Positions 35,940 to 44,582 of a DNA stretch of 64,000 nt are shown in pieces. The DNA is from Chitinophagaceae bacterium (lineage in GTDB: Bacteria > Bacteroidota > Bacteroidia > Chitinophagales > Chitinophagaceae). The notes below the pieces were generated by a model. That model made no database searches. It was not told where the DNA came from and worked only from the letters and a program-made list of their open reading frames with translations. The translations under genes were made by a program, and so were the position numbers. Numbering within the stretch: the first letter of the stretch is position 1; every line of letters starts with the position of its first letter. The DNA is taken from assembly GCA_017307735.1 (NCBI GenBank), contig JAFKGR010000004.1:186001-250000 (forward strand), read 5' to 3'.

Positions 35940-36202
35940 TTCTGATTATCAATTGGTTATGAATATTCTCTTTGCAATCTTCTTTGCAAAAACTTTTACT
36001 TTAAAAAATCTTTGCAAAGAGAAAATAGTTATAGACTTGTTTGCTGGTTCCGGAGGTTTTGGATAGGTTTTTCAAAGAAAAGAGAAATGATAAAGAACCG
36101 GTTATAAAAAAGTCTTTGCATTTGCGTTTGCAAAAATCCGGACTTTTAAAAGCAAAGTTTAATCAGGAATTAAGAATAATTCCCAAATATTAAAAGAAGA
36201 TA
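35940..36202. other. Spacer with TTTGCAAA boxes before hsdS
   Basis: Contains CTTTGCAAAG (36010-36019, perfect palindrome) and several partial copies, TCTTTGCAATC, TTCTTTGCAAAAAC, GTCTTTGCATTTG and GTTTGCAAAAATC, in 200 bp. A further cluster lies at 38879-38913. A repeated operator or recombination-prone repeat is possible. Confidence 0.35.
35959..36066 (+). pseudogene. Stub of a C5-cytosine DNA methyltransferase
   Basis: ATG 35959 opens a 35-codon frame ending KEKIVIDLFAGSGGFG and TAG at 36064. IDLFAGSGGFG is motif I (SAM binding) of m5C methyltransferases. Nothing of the remaining motifs is seen downstream, so only the N-terminal stub remains. The match is short but very characteristic. 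Confidence 0.5.
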
Positions 36203-37582
36203 ATGAGTAACCAAAATAAGTTGAACAGGATGGAAAGGTCACAGGATGTACAGAAAAAAAATCCTGAAATACCTGAATCCCTAAATCCTGTTCAAGACAA
36301 AGGCAGACCCGGCTATAAACACACACCATTAGGATGGATTCCGAAAGAATGGGAAGTAGTGCGCTTTGATGCGGTTTTTGAATTTTTATCTACTAATTCG
36401 TTTTCAAGAGAAAATCTTACTGAAATTTCAACCGAAAATAATATTCAAAATATTCATTATGGTGATATTCATGCAAAATTCAAAAATGAATTATTAGACT
36501 GTGAAAATGAAATACTTCCTAAGATAAAAGATGGAGTTACTATTATTCAATATTCCAACTTCATAAAAGATGGCGATTTGATCATTACTGATGCTTCAGA
36601 AGATTATGAAGGAGTTGGAAAGTGTATTGAGGTCATGAATGTTGGAGATAAAAAAATATTAAGTGGGCTACACACTTTTTTGGCAAGAGATAATTCAGGC
36701 TTAACAGCTCAGGGGTTCAGAACTTATATTTTTCGCAATCCTAAAGTAAATAAGGAGTTAAAAAGAATAGCTACAGGCATTTCGGTTTATAGCATTTCTA
36801 AAAGAAATTTAGAAACGCTAAAACTAACCATTCCTACATTTGTTGAACAACGCCGCATCGCTGCCATCCTTTCCACCTGGGACGAAGCCATCACCAAAAC
36901 CCAACAACTCATAGCCCAACTGCAACAACGCAATAAAGGTTTGATGCAGCAATTGCTTACGGGTAAGAAGAGATTGAAGGGGTTTGAGAAAACGAAATTT
37001 TCTTTATCACCAATCAATTCATTTGCAAAAGAGATTTCCGATAAAAATAGACAAGATAAGGATTTGATTGTTTTATCCTGTACAAAATACCACGGATTAG
37101 TTCCTTCCCTTGAATACTTTGGCAGGAAGATTTATAGTGATAATTTAACCACTTATAAAATTGTTTCCAAAAATTGCTTCGCTTACGCTACGAACCACAT
37201 AGAGGAAGGTTCAATTGGCTATCAATCACAATATGACGAGGCCTTAATTAGCCCAATGTACACAGTATTCAAAACCAATCATTCAGTTGATGATGAATTT
37301 TTGTACAAGATTTTAAAATCACATCATTACATACATGAATATCAAAAGCGAATGGAAGGTTCAATAGATAGACGAGGCGGATTACGTTGGAATGAATTTT
37401 CAAAGATCAAAGTACCAGTTCCATCTTTAGGAGAACAAAAACAGATTGCGGCAATATTGTCTCATGCAGATAATGAATTACAACTTTACGAACAAAAACT
37501 CGGCATCCTTCAACAACAAAAGAAAGGGTTGATGCAAAAATTATTAACGGGAGAGGTGAGGGTAAAAATTGATAACAATTGA
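36203..37582 (+). CDS. hsdS: Type I restriction specificity subunit HsdS (two target-recognition domains)
   Basis: 459 residues. TRD1 (LGWIPKEWEVVRFDAVFEFL onward), then the conserved repeat RRIAAILSTWDEAITKTQQL with GLMQQLLTGKKRLKGF; TRD2, then the second repeat KQIAAILSHADNELQLYEQK with GLMQKLLTGEVRVK. The two halves give a split recognition sequence. ATG 36203 fits with an A/G-rich region upstream. It is separated from hsdM by the AlbA_2 gene and the methylase stub. Confidence 0.92.
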   Translation: MSNQNKLNRMERSQDVQKKNPEIPESLNPVQDKGRPGYKHTPLGWIPKEWEVVRFDAVFEFLSTNSFSRENLTEISTENNIQNIHYGDIHAKFKNELLDCENEILPKIKDGVTIIQYSNFIKDGDLIITDASEDYEGVGKCIEVMNVGDKKILSGLHTFLARDNSGLTAQGFRTYIFRNPKVNKELKRIATGISVYSISKRNLETLKLTIPTFVEQRRIAAILSTWDEAITKTQQLIAQLQQRNKGLMQQLLTGKKRLKGFEKTKFSLSPINSFAKEISDKNRQDKDLIVLSCTKYHGLVPSLEYFGRKIYSDNLTTYKIVSKNCFAYATNHIEEGSIGYQSQYDEALISPMYTVFKTNHSVDDEFLYKILKSHHYIHEYQKRMEGSIDRRGGLRWNEFSKIKVPVPSLGEQKQIAAILSHADNELQLYEQKLGILQQQKKGLMQKLLTGEVRVKIDNN

Positions 37583-37593
37583 AAATTTGATAC

Positions 37594-38295
37594 ATGAAAT
37601 ATGAACTTTTTGTAGATGAGAGTTGCCACCTGGAGCATGATAGGGCACCGGTTATGAGTATCGGCTATATAAAAGTACCTGGGTTGGCATATCATGAGTT
37701 GAGGCAAAAATTGATAAGTATCAAGCATAAACATAACCTGACTAAAGAATTGAAATGGAGTAAGTTTTCAAAAGCCAAACTTCTGTTGTACAAGGAACTT
37801 GTGGATTTCTTTTTTGCCAACCCCTTAGAATTTAGATGTGTACTGGTTAAATACAAGGAGAGATTAAATCACGATGACTTTAATCAGGGTTCACACGACA
37901 ATTTTTATTACAAAATGACCTATTATCTTTTGCTTCCAAACCCCATAGGGAGCGAGTATAGAGTTTTTATGGACATCAAGGATACCAGGGGTAAAGAGAA
38001 ATTGAAAAAAATTAAGGAGGTATTTGATAATAAGCATCACGGAAATTCGCCCTTTATCCATTTTCAGCATTTACGTTCGCATGAAAACGAATTTTTCCAA
38101 CTTACTGATTTGTTTATTGGCGCTATCACTTACAATGCAAGATTAAAAAAGCCCGGCAATACCCTGATTAAAAATCCGTACAAACTTGAATTTATAAAAT
38201 ACTTAGAGGAAAAATCTGGCTTTAGCCTTCATGAAACTGTACCACCGTGGGAAACGAAATTCAATATATTCAATCACCAACCTAAAATAAAGTAG
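37594..38295 (+). CDS. DUF3800 protein (RNase H-like fold)
   Basis: 233 residues. Begins with the characteristic FVDESCH motif (acidic residue plus Glu), has an internal DIKDTRGK region and ends with QLTDLFIGAITYN, the hallmark of DUF3800, whose predicted fold is RNase H-like with catalytic carboxylates. Members occur in defence islands. Located 11 bp after hsdS and 1 bp before the next gene, suggesting co-translation. Confidence 0.82.
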   Translation: MKYELFVDESCHLEHDRAPVMSIGYIKVPGLAYHELRQKLISIKHKHNLTKELKWSKFSKAKLLLYKELVDFFFANPLEFRCVLVKYKERLNHDDFNQGSHDNFYYKMTYYLLLPNPIGSEYRVFMDIKDTRGKEKLKKIKEVFDNKHHGNSPFIHFQHLRSHENEFFQLTDLFIGAITYNARLKKPGNTLIKNPYKLEFIKYLEEKSGFSLHETVPPWETKFNIFNHQPKIK

Positions 38296-38296
38296 C

Positions 38297-38794
38297 ATGG
38301 AGTTATATGAGTTGGATGATTTGATACAAGGATTACCGATTGAACCTACATTAGCACAGTTAAATGAATTATTGGCGGCATTTAAAAAGGATTTTCTGGA
38401 GAAAGAGTTTTTTATCAAAGGGCTCAGAGTTAAGGTAATTGAGAAAAGTTCTAAGGTAGATGGCTATGAAAGATACCCTGAAACCTTCGTACATCTCATT
38501 ACCCGGAAAGGAGAGAGTGGGAAAAGAGTATTTGACAGGCATAGGGCCAACAAAATTCACTGGGTGAAGTGTATTTTGGAACACTGGCAAGAGGAAGAAA
38601 TTTCATTTTTCCAATTTCCCGAAAGTAATGGCAGAATGAGAGATTACTATTGGTACAAAGAGGGAAATTTCCTGGTCATCCTGGAAAAGATAACACCGGA
38701 TTATATCGTCGTTACAAGCTTTTATATAGATAACAAAAGAAATATAATCTATTTTGAAAAGAAAGAGAAATGGTACCGGACTTATCAGAAATAA
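38297..38794 (+). CDS. BECR-fold-like protein (putative RNase toxin type), linked to DUF3800
   Basis: 165 residues. An N-terminal helical part is followed by RANKIHWVKCILEHWQEEEI, then DYYWYKEGNFLVILEKI, IVVTSFYIDN and a final EKKEKWYR. This order (HW helix, Tyr-rich strand, VVTSFY strand) resembles the barnase/EndoU/colicin-E5 (BECR) phage-associated family, in which such proteins can be nucleases. It could also be a structural homologue without activity. Adjacent to DUF3800 with one base between. Confidence 0.5.
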   Translation: MELYELDDLIQGLPIEPTLAQLNELLAAFKKDFLEKEFFIKGLRVKVIEKSSKVDGYERYPETFVHLITRKGESGKRVFDRHRANKIHWVKCILEHWQEEEISFFQFPESNGRMRDYYWYKEGNFLVILEKITPDYIVVTSFYIDNKRNIIYFEKKEKWYRTYQK

Positions 38795-39111
38795 AAAAGC
38801 CGCAATTACGGTAATGCGGCGAACCAGGTCCTTTTCCCTTGGGAAATGACAATGCGAATGTAGGCTTGTTTAATGATACTTGCAAACATTTGCAAACCTT
38901 TTTGCAAATGTTTCAAGACTTATTGTAAGAAAATTATGAAAGTAAAATGCCCCAATTTACCTGTCTCGTTGGTTAGAGGAAAGTCCACAAGATTTTCCTC
39001 TGGAACGTATAGAAAAATAAATACAGTGAACATTCTTAGTTGATAATCAGTGCAGTTATTTGAATTTTAAGTCCACAAAGATGTCCACAAGATTTTAAAA
39101 AATAACACAAC
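38795..39111. other. Intergenic region before hsdR with TTTGCAAA cluster
   Basis: Positions 38879-38913 contain CTTGCAAAC, TTTGCAAACC, TTTTGCAAATG in close succession, like those at 35965-36130. Further on TCCACAAGATTTT occurs twice (38981 and 39083). No gene is supported. The hsdR promoter is expected here. Confidence 0.4.
38799..38820 (-). terminator. Hairpin with A-run on the plus side (minus-strand terminator shape)
   Basis: GCCGCA..TTA pairs with TAATGCGGC, with one bulge. The A6 run precedes the stem on the plus strand, so on the minus strand it reads as stem plus T-run. No gene ends here from the right, so it may be a remnant. Confidence 0.35.
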
Positions 39112-42100
39112 ATGTCCACACCATCATTCATAGAAGACCTCATTTCACAAATTCCTGCCTTGCAGCTATTGATGAAATTAGGCTATACATACCTGACACC
39201 TCAGGAAGCATTGGAAGCACGTGGCAACAGGTATTCAAATGTATTGCTGGAAACCATTCTCAAAAAACAATTGCAGCTTATTAATAAAATTGAATACCGG
39301 AATAAAGAGTTTGAATTTTCAGAAGCCAATATTAATACTGCTATTCTTGCCTTGCGTGATTTGCCGTTGCAGGATGGTTTTAATGCAGCCAATAAATTTT
39401 TCTATGAACTAATTACCCTGGGCAAAAGCCTGGAGCAAAATGTACTCGGCGATAAAAAAAGCTTTTCTTTTAAATACATAGATTGGGAGCATCCTGAAAA
39501 CAATGTATATCATGTAACGGAAGAATTTGCGGTGCTGCGTACGGAAAGAACAGACACATACCGCCCGGATATAGTGCTGTTCGTAAATGGAATTCCCATG
39601 GTAATTATTGAATGTAAAAGTCCCGTGAGTTCGCCAACCAAAAAACCGATTGACCTGGCGATAGAACAAAGTTTGCGAAATCAAAAGGATGACGGAATCC
39701 GTTCATTGTACCTCTATTCAAACATCGTAGCCGGTATTGCAGTGAATGAAGCAAAATACGGCACTACAGCTACCAAAAAGGAATTTTGGAGCGTATGGAA
39801 AGAACAGTTCCGCAATAAAGAGGAAGAGCAGGCTTACCTGCTTACCCTGCAACAACTAAAAAATGCACCATTGCCGGATGATGACAGGTCAGTGCTTTTT
39901 AAAGAGCGCTTTCGCTATGTGTTGCAATATTTTGACCAGTTGGAAAAACAGGAAATTACAATAACAGCGCAGGACAAGTTATTATACGACCTGTTTAGTA
40001 TTGAACGGTTTTTGGACATCATGTATCACTTCATTTTATTTGATAATGGCGAGAAAAAGATTGCCCGGTATCAGCAATATTTTGCAGTGAAATTTACTTT
40101 ATCGCGTATTGAAAAAATACAGCCATCGGGGGCAAGGCGGGGTGGCGTTATCTGGCATACTCAGGGTAGCGGCAAGTCCTTAACAATGGTGATGCTGGCT
40201 CAGTTAATTGCCATGGACCCCAATATTAAAAACCCCAAGATCTTATTAGTAACCGACCGGGTGGATCTGGATGATCAAATAACAGATACATTTAAAAAAT
40301 GTGGCAAACCTGTAAAGCAAGCCACCACAGGTATACATCTGGTAGAATTATTAAAAGACAGCGATGATGCCATCATCACTACCATCGTTAATAAATTTGA
40401 AGCTGCCGTTCGTGTAGCAAAACCATTTGAAAGCAATAATATTTTTGTGCTGGTAGATGAAGGGCATCGCAGTCAGTACAAAAACTTCAATGTGTATATG
40501 CAACGGGTGTTTCCAAATGCCTGCTTTGTGGCTTTTACAGGTACGCCTTTAATGAAAAAGGAAAAGAATACAGCAACAAAATTCGGTGGCATCATTGATG
40601 TATATTCAATCAGGGATGCGGTAGCAGATAAGGCAGTAGTACCACTTTTGTACGAAGGCAGGCACAACATCATGCACGTAAACGAAAAGCCTTTAGATAC
40701 CTATTTTGACCGGGTATCCGAAGATTTAACTGAGTATGGTAAAGCCGGTTTAAAAAGAAAATTTTCGGCTAAAAACAAAATCGTCCAGTCGCTCAATTTT
40801 ATTGAAAGCACCGCATGGGATATTTCTAAACACTTTGTTGATAACATCCAGGGAACCGGATTTAAAGGGCAATTGGTAGCGCCCAATAAATTAACAGCCA
40901 TCAGGTACAGGGATATTTTAAAAGAGATCGGCAAAGTATCGGTAGAATTATTGATTTCTGCACCGGATACCAGGGAAGGCGACAGTGATGTATTTGAAGA
41001 AAATGATGATAAAGTAAAAGCCTTTTGGAAGGCCATGATGGATAAATACAATACTGCTGAAAATTACGATAAATCGCTTATCAATGCATTTAAAAAACTG
41101 GAACAACCGGAAATTATTATTGTGGTAGATAAATTATTGACCGGATTTGATGCTCCTGTAAACCGGGTTTTATACCTCACAAGAAATTTAAAAGAACATA
41201 CACTGTTACAGGCAATTGCAAGGGTAAACAGGCTGGCAGAAGGTAAAGATTATGGTTTAATCATTGACTACTATGGCAATCTTGAAAATTTAGATGGAGC
41301 CTTAAAAATGTATTCCGGTGATAAAGATTCGTTTGATGAAGAAGACTTATTGGGCACAATTACTACAATAAGCAAAGAGTTAGAAAAATTGCCGCAGGCT
41401 CATTCCGATGTATGGAATATTTTTAAAACCATTAAAAATAAATACGATGAAGCTGCTTATGAAGAGTTATTGGCAGATGAAGAAAAAAGACACAGCTTCT
41501 ATGAAAAATTATCCGTTTTTGTCCGTTTACTGAATCTGGCTTTGTCCAGTTTGGATTTTGTAAATAATACACCGCAAACACAGATAGATAAATACAAGAA
41601 AGATGCGAAATTCTTTTTGGGTTTACGTATCTCTGTAAAGCGCAGGTTCTTTGATGAGCTTGATTATAAAGAATATGAAGCCCAGGTACAGAAATTAATT
41701 GACAAGCATATTACAACAGATGGAGAGGTGTTGAAAATTACAGAGCTGGTAAATATTTTTGACAAGGAGGAAAGGGAAGCGGTAATGGAACAAATTACCG
41801 GAAAAGCAGCTAAAGCAGATCACATTACCAGCCGAACGATCAAAGCGATTAACGTTAAGATGAATGATGATCCTGTTTTCTATAAACGCCTTTCAGAACT
41901 GATAAAACAAGCCATAGAGGATTTTCGTAACCAGCGTATTTCTGAAGCAGAATACCTCGCAAAAGCAAAAGATTATGAAAACACATTTTTTACCGGTAAG
42001 CGCGATAATGTGCCTACTGCATTAAGAGATAATGAAACAGCCATCGCATTTTATAATCTTGCAACAGAAGAATTTAAAGATAGCCTGGACGCAAAATCAA

Positions 42101-42348
42101 ACAAAATGGACATAGCCGTAGAGATTGCTTTAGGCATAGACAGTGTCATTAAAAGCAATCTTTTTGAAAGAGGTAAGCAGGTAATTGATTGGCAAAAGAA
42201 TGACGACATCAAGGGAAAAATAACTATTGAAATTGATGATTTATTGTTTGATCTCAAAAGCAAATACGACGTGGATTTTGGCTTTAATCACATGGATGTG
42301 CTTATAGCAGACAGCCTTAAAGTAGCCGTTTCAAAATACAAAGATTAA
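39112..42348 (+). CDS. hsdR: Type I restriction endonuclease subunit HsdR
   Basis: 1078 residues. N-terminal nuclease of the PD-(D/E)xK type (RPDIVLFVNGIPMVIIECKSP, about residue 160), superfamily 2 helicase core with Walker A TQGSGKSLTMVML (about 350), Walker B-like LVDEGHRSQ, and helicase motif VI RVNRLA. It translocates and cuts DNA in the HsdR2M2S complex. Overlaps the following gene by the A of TAATG. Confidence 0.95.
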   Translation: MSTPSFIEDLISQIPALQLLMKLGYTYLTPQEALEARGNRYSNVLLETILKKQLQLINKIEYRNKEFEFSEANINTAILALRDLPLQDGFNAANKFFYELITLGKSLEQNVLGDKKSFSFKYIDWEHPENNVYHVTEEFAVLRTERTDTYRPDIVLFVNGIPMVIIECKSPVSSPTKKPIDLAIEQSLRNQKDDGIRSLYLYSNIVAGIAVNEAKYGTTATKKEFWSVWKEQFRNKEEEQAYLLTLQQLKNAPLPDDDRSVLFKERFRYVLQYFDQLEKQEITITAQDKLLYDLFSIERFLDIMYHFILFDNGEKKIARYQQYFAVKFTLSRIEKIQPSGARRGGVIWHTQGSGKSLTMVMLAQLIAMDPNIKNPKILLVTDRVDLDDQITDTFKKCGKPVKQATTGIHLVELLKDSDDAIITTIVNKFEAAVRVAKPFESNNIFVLVDEGHRSQYKNFNVYMQRVFPNACFVAFTGTPLMKKEKNTATKFGGIIDVYSIRDAVADKAVVPLLYEGRHNIMHVNEKPLDTYFDRVSEDLTEYGKAGLKRKFSAKNKIVQSLNFIESTAWDISKHFVDNIQGTGFKGQLVAPNKLTAIRYRDILKEIGKVSVELLISAPDTREGDSDVFEENDDKVKAFWKAMMDKYNTAENYDKSLINAFKKLEQPEIIIVVDKLLTGFDAPVNRVLYLTRNLKEHTLLQAIARVNRLAEGKDYGLIIDYYGNLENLDGALKMYSGDKDSFDEEDLLGTITTISKELEKLPQAHSDVWNIFKTIKNKYDEAAYEELLADEEKRHSFYEKLSVFVRLLNLALSSLDFVNNTPQTQIDKYKKDAKFFLGLRISVKRRFFDELDYKEYEAQVQKLIDKHITTDGEVLKITELVNIFDKEEREAVMEQITGKAAKADHITSRTIKAINVKMNDDPVFYKRLSELIKQAIEDFRNQRISEAEYLAKAKDYENTFFTGKRDNVPTALRDNETAIAFYNLATEEFKDSLDAKSNKMDIAVEIALGIDSVIKSNLFERGKQVIDWQKNDDIKGKITIEIDDLLFDLKSKYDVDFGFNHMDVLIADSLKVAVSKYKD

Positions 42349-43049
42349 TGAAGCGGATTTTACATTATGGCGCCAAAGAAATCACTTTCACATTGGCTTA
42401 TCAAAACAGAAAGTCATTAGGTATCAAAGTACGTCCTGATACCACAGTCTGTGTTCTGGCCCCTGTTGATGCTAAGGAAACCGATGTATTGAAAAAGGTA
42501 AAAGCAAAATCGCCGTGGATACTAAAGCAGATAAATCATTTTAATTCCTTTCGTCCCGCAACACCACCCAGACGATTTATCAACGGTGAAACACATTTAT
42601 ATCTTGGCCGCCAGTACCGGTTAAAAATAATTCCGGATACAGTAAATGTTATTAAGGCATACAGAGGGCAGTTATTCATCCATTCAATGAATCCCACCAA
42701 AGGTGCACTGGAAAAGCAATTACAGCAATGGTACAGACAAAAAGCGTCAATAATCTTTGAGGAAATGTTAGAAGAAGTGCTGCCCAAATTTAAAAGATAC
42801 AAAATTCAAAAACCCACATTAGTTATACGAAAAATGTCCAAACGTTGGGGCAGTTGTACGCCAGCCGGAAAAATTATTTTAAACACAGAATTGATAAAAG
42901 CCCCGAAAGGAAGTATTGAGTATGTTATCATCCATGAATTAACACATCTGGTTCACCGCAACCACACAAAACCCTTTTTTGATTTACTATCCCGCATACT
43001 TCCCGATTGGAAAAAATGGAAAGAAAGGCTGGAGTATAGTTTGGCTTAA
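42348..43049 (+). CDS. YgjP-like metallopeptidase (DUF45/M48-type), end of type I locus
   Basis: 233 residues. Zincin motif HELTHLVHRNHTKPF, here HExxH with a downstream His, preceded by RWGSC and IILNTELIKAP. This is the YgjP/DUF45 family of zinc peptidases that frequently lies after hsdR. TAATG overlap with hsdR. Function in restriction is unknown. Confidence 0.88.
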   Translation: MKRILHYGAKEITFTLAYQNRKSLGIKVRPDTTVCVLAPVDAKETDVLKKVKAKSPWILKQINHFNSFRPATPPRRFINGETHLYLGRQYRLKIIPDTVNVIKAYRGQLFIHSMNPTKGALEKQLQQWYRQKASIIFEEMLEEVLPKFKRYKIQKPTLVIRKMSKRWGSCTPAGKIILNTELIKAPKGSIEYVIIHELTHLVHRNHTKPFFDLLSRILPDWKKWKERLEYSLA

Positions 43050-43145
43050 ACTGATAGTGGCACTGTGTTTTTCTGTGTACCTCTGTGAATCCTCTTTGGC
43101 CATCTGTGTTAACTCTGTGTAATAAAAAAATCACACATAAGAAAA

Positions 43146-43171
43146 AAAAGCCCCTGAGAACAGGAGCTTTT
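43146..43171 (+). terminator. Terminator at the end of the type I island
   Basis: GCCCCTG/CAGGAGC hairpin (43150-43167), one mismatch, followed by TTTT and preceded by an A-run, so it can act in both directions between convergent genes. Confidence 0.65.
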
Positions 43172-43200
43172 GCAGTAAAGGGATAGTAAAATGGAATTGC

Positions 43201-43956
43201 CTACGCGCCGCTCACCTTTACCATTTGTAACGCATTAAATGCGCCGTTTTTCAAGGAATACATTTGACCGTTTACCTCCTGGTAAAACTCAATTCCAAGA
43301 ACTACAAATAACGGATGAGTGCTTGCAGCAGTTACCGTATTTGCCAGGCTGAGTGCAGTTGTTGCGGTAGCATCCCATGGCAATACAGCCGAACTCTGTT
43401 CGTCCACGACGTATGTTTCATTTTCAAAATCAACCTCCACACCGGCAGAAATGATTTTGTAATGAGTCGTGCCACCCGGAGCAACAATCATGTTGATGGG
43501 AACGTATGAAGGAATATCAACAGTCAATGTACCGGCAACCCTGTCTATTGCAGCCGTAAAAGGCGCATAAAGAGTGGTGCCCAGCTTTGCATTGATGTTG
43601 AATTCAAATCCCTGCAACAGTTCTGCTTCACCGTCAATTACATTTCTTTCGCCCCTCGGATTAGTTGCATCCGCCTGGATAACTTTCACCATGCGTTGTG
43701 TCAAACGTCCGACCGTCTTGCTGTCAGAAGCATTCTGAAGCAATGGCCGGATGGAAGTGCGAAGAACTTTTCCTGCTTTACCCGCTCTTCCAAATTCAGC
43801 CCCGTTCTCACGGGTCCTTTGAAAGGCCGGATCATTAGCAATTTTTTCGGCTGTTACACCTCCCTTTTCACGGGCGAGATAGCCATCCCTGGTTTTGTAA
43901 AAGGTGATACCGCTGATAGTACCATCCAGTTTGATAATACCTTTTTGTTGTGCCAT
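43201..43956 (-). CDS. Conserved hypothetical protein (DNA-virus-coat-like composition not confirmed)
   Basis: 251 residues, soluble. It starts MAQQKGIIKLDGTISGITFY with a basic, R/K-rich front (KTRDGYLAREKGGV, RTRENGAEFGRAGKAGK), then a beta-rich C-terminal half (LTVDIPSYVPINMIVAPGG, VEVDFENETYVV). No catalytic motif. I recall related proteins, often in multiple copies, in Chitinophagaceae; function unknown. Confidence 0.7.
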   Translation of the reverse strand: MAQQKGIIKLDGTISGITFYKTRDGYLAREKGGVTAEKIANDPAFQRTRENGAEFGRAGKAGKVLRTSIRPLLQNASDSKTVGRLTQRMVKVIQADATNPRGERNVIDGEAELLQGFEFNINAKLGTTLYAPFTAAIDRVAGTLTVDIPSYVPINMIVAPGGTTHYKIISAGVEVDFENETYVVDEQSSAVLPWDATATTALSLANTVTAASTHPLFVVLGIEFYQEVNGQMYSLKNGAFNALQMVKVSGA

Positions 43957-44132
43957 TTTTAATAGGATTTATTGGGTTATAAATTAATTACAGCATAAAG
44001 ATATTACGCCCTGAAACCCTTTCCAAATAAGCACTTCCGGTATTTCCGTTATTGCCGGATTCTTCCGGAAAACACCCTTCTGACAGTCATGCATAATCGT
44101 TATCTTTGCTACCAATACCTCCTATCCTGAGT

Positions 44133-44363
44133 ATGGATGATGTATGGATAGTGTATGAAAAGCATATTTTTGAAATGAACAGATTGTGTATTTATCCGAA
44201 AGACATTCAGATAATCACAGGCAAAAGCGACAGGTATGGCAGATATCTTATCAAAAAGATTAAAGAGTACTTCAACAAAGAACAACACCAGGTTGTTACC
44301 ATTGAAGAATTCTGCCAGTACATGGGTTTACAACAGGATGTTGTAATCCGGCAGTTAAGATAA
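44133..44363 (+). CDS. Small conserved hypothetical protein
   Basis: 76 residues, charged, helical (YEKHIFEMNRLCIYPKDI, YLIKKIKEYFNKEQ) with a possible helix-turn-helix end (EEFCQYMGLQQDVVIRQL). Start at ATG 44133; a TTG at 44106 is less likely. Divergent from 43201-43956, so they may share a control region. No family name can be given. Confidence 0.6.
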   Translation: MDDVWIVYEKHIFEMNRLCIYPKDIQIITGKSDRYGRYLIKKIKEYFNKEQHQVVTIEEFCQYMGLQQDVVIRQLR

Positions 44364-44512
44364 CTGCCACCTCCCGCAAAAAGGCCTTGCGGGCTTCTAC
44401 ACTCCACACTCACTTTTTTCTTTTCACTTATTTGTGTTGAAGTATCCCTTGTTATACTTTTTTATGGTCACATAAAATAAAAAGAGCTATATCATTCATT
44501 GTAACTCTACGA
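44364..44512. other. Spacer with GC hairpin
   Basis: CCCGCAA/TTGCGGG (44373-44393) forms a 7-bp stem with no T-run, just after the small hypothetical gene. Nothing else is seen before the tRNA-like remnant at 44513. Confidence 0.35.
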
Positions 44513-44582
44513 TTCCCAGGTGACCAACCTGTCCCGATAGTCCCGATAGTCCCCGTATTTATCGGGAGAGTCAGGTGCTCTT
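44513..44582 (-). pseudogene. tRNA(CAT)-derived remnant, distal copy
   Basis: On the minus strand AGAGCACCTGACTC is followed by a nested palindrome (TCCCGATA with several TATCGGGA units) and then CAGGT..CCTGGGAA. This matches the anticodon arm of the intact tRNA gene at 45204-45277. It overlaps the last codons and the stop of the interrupted GIY-YIG gene. Confidence 0.6.
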
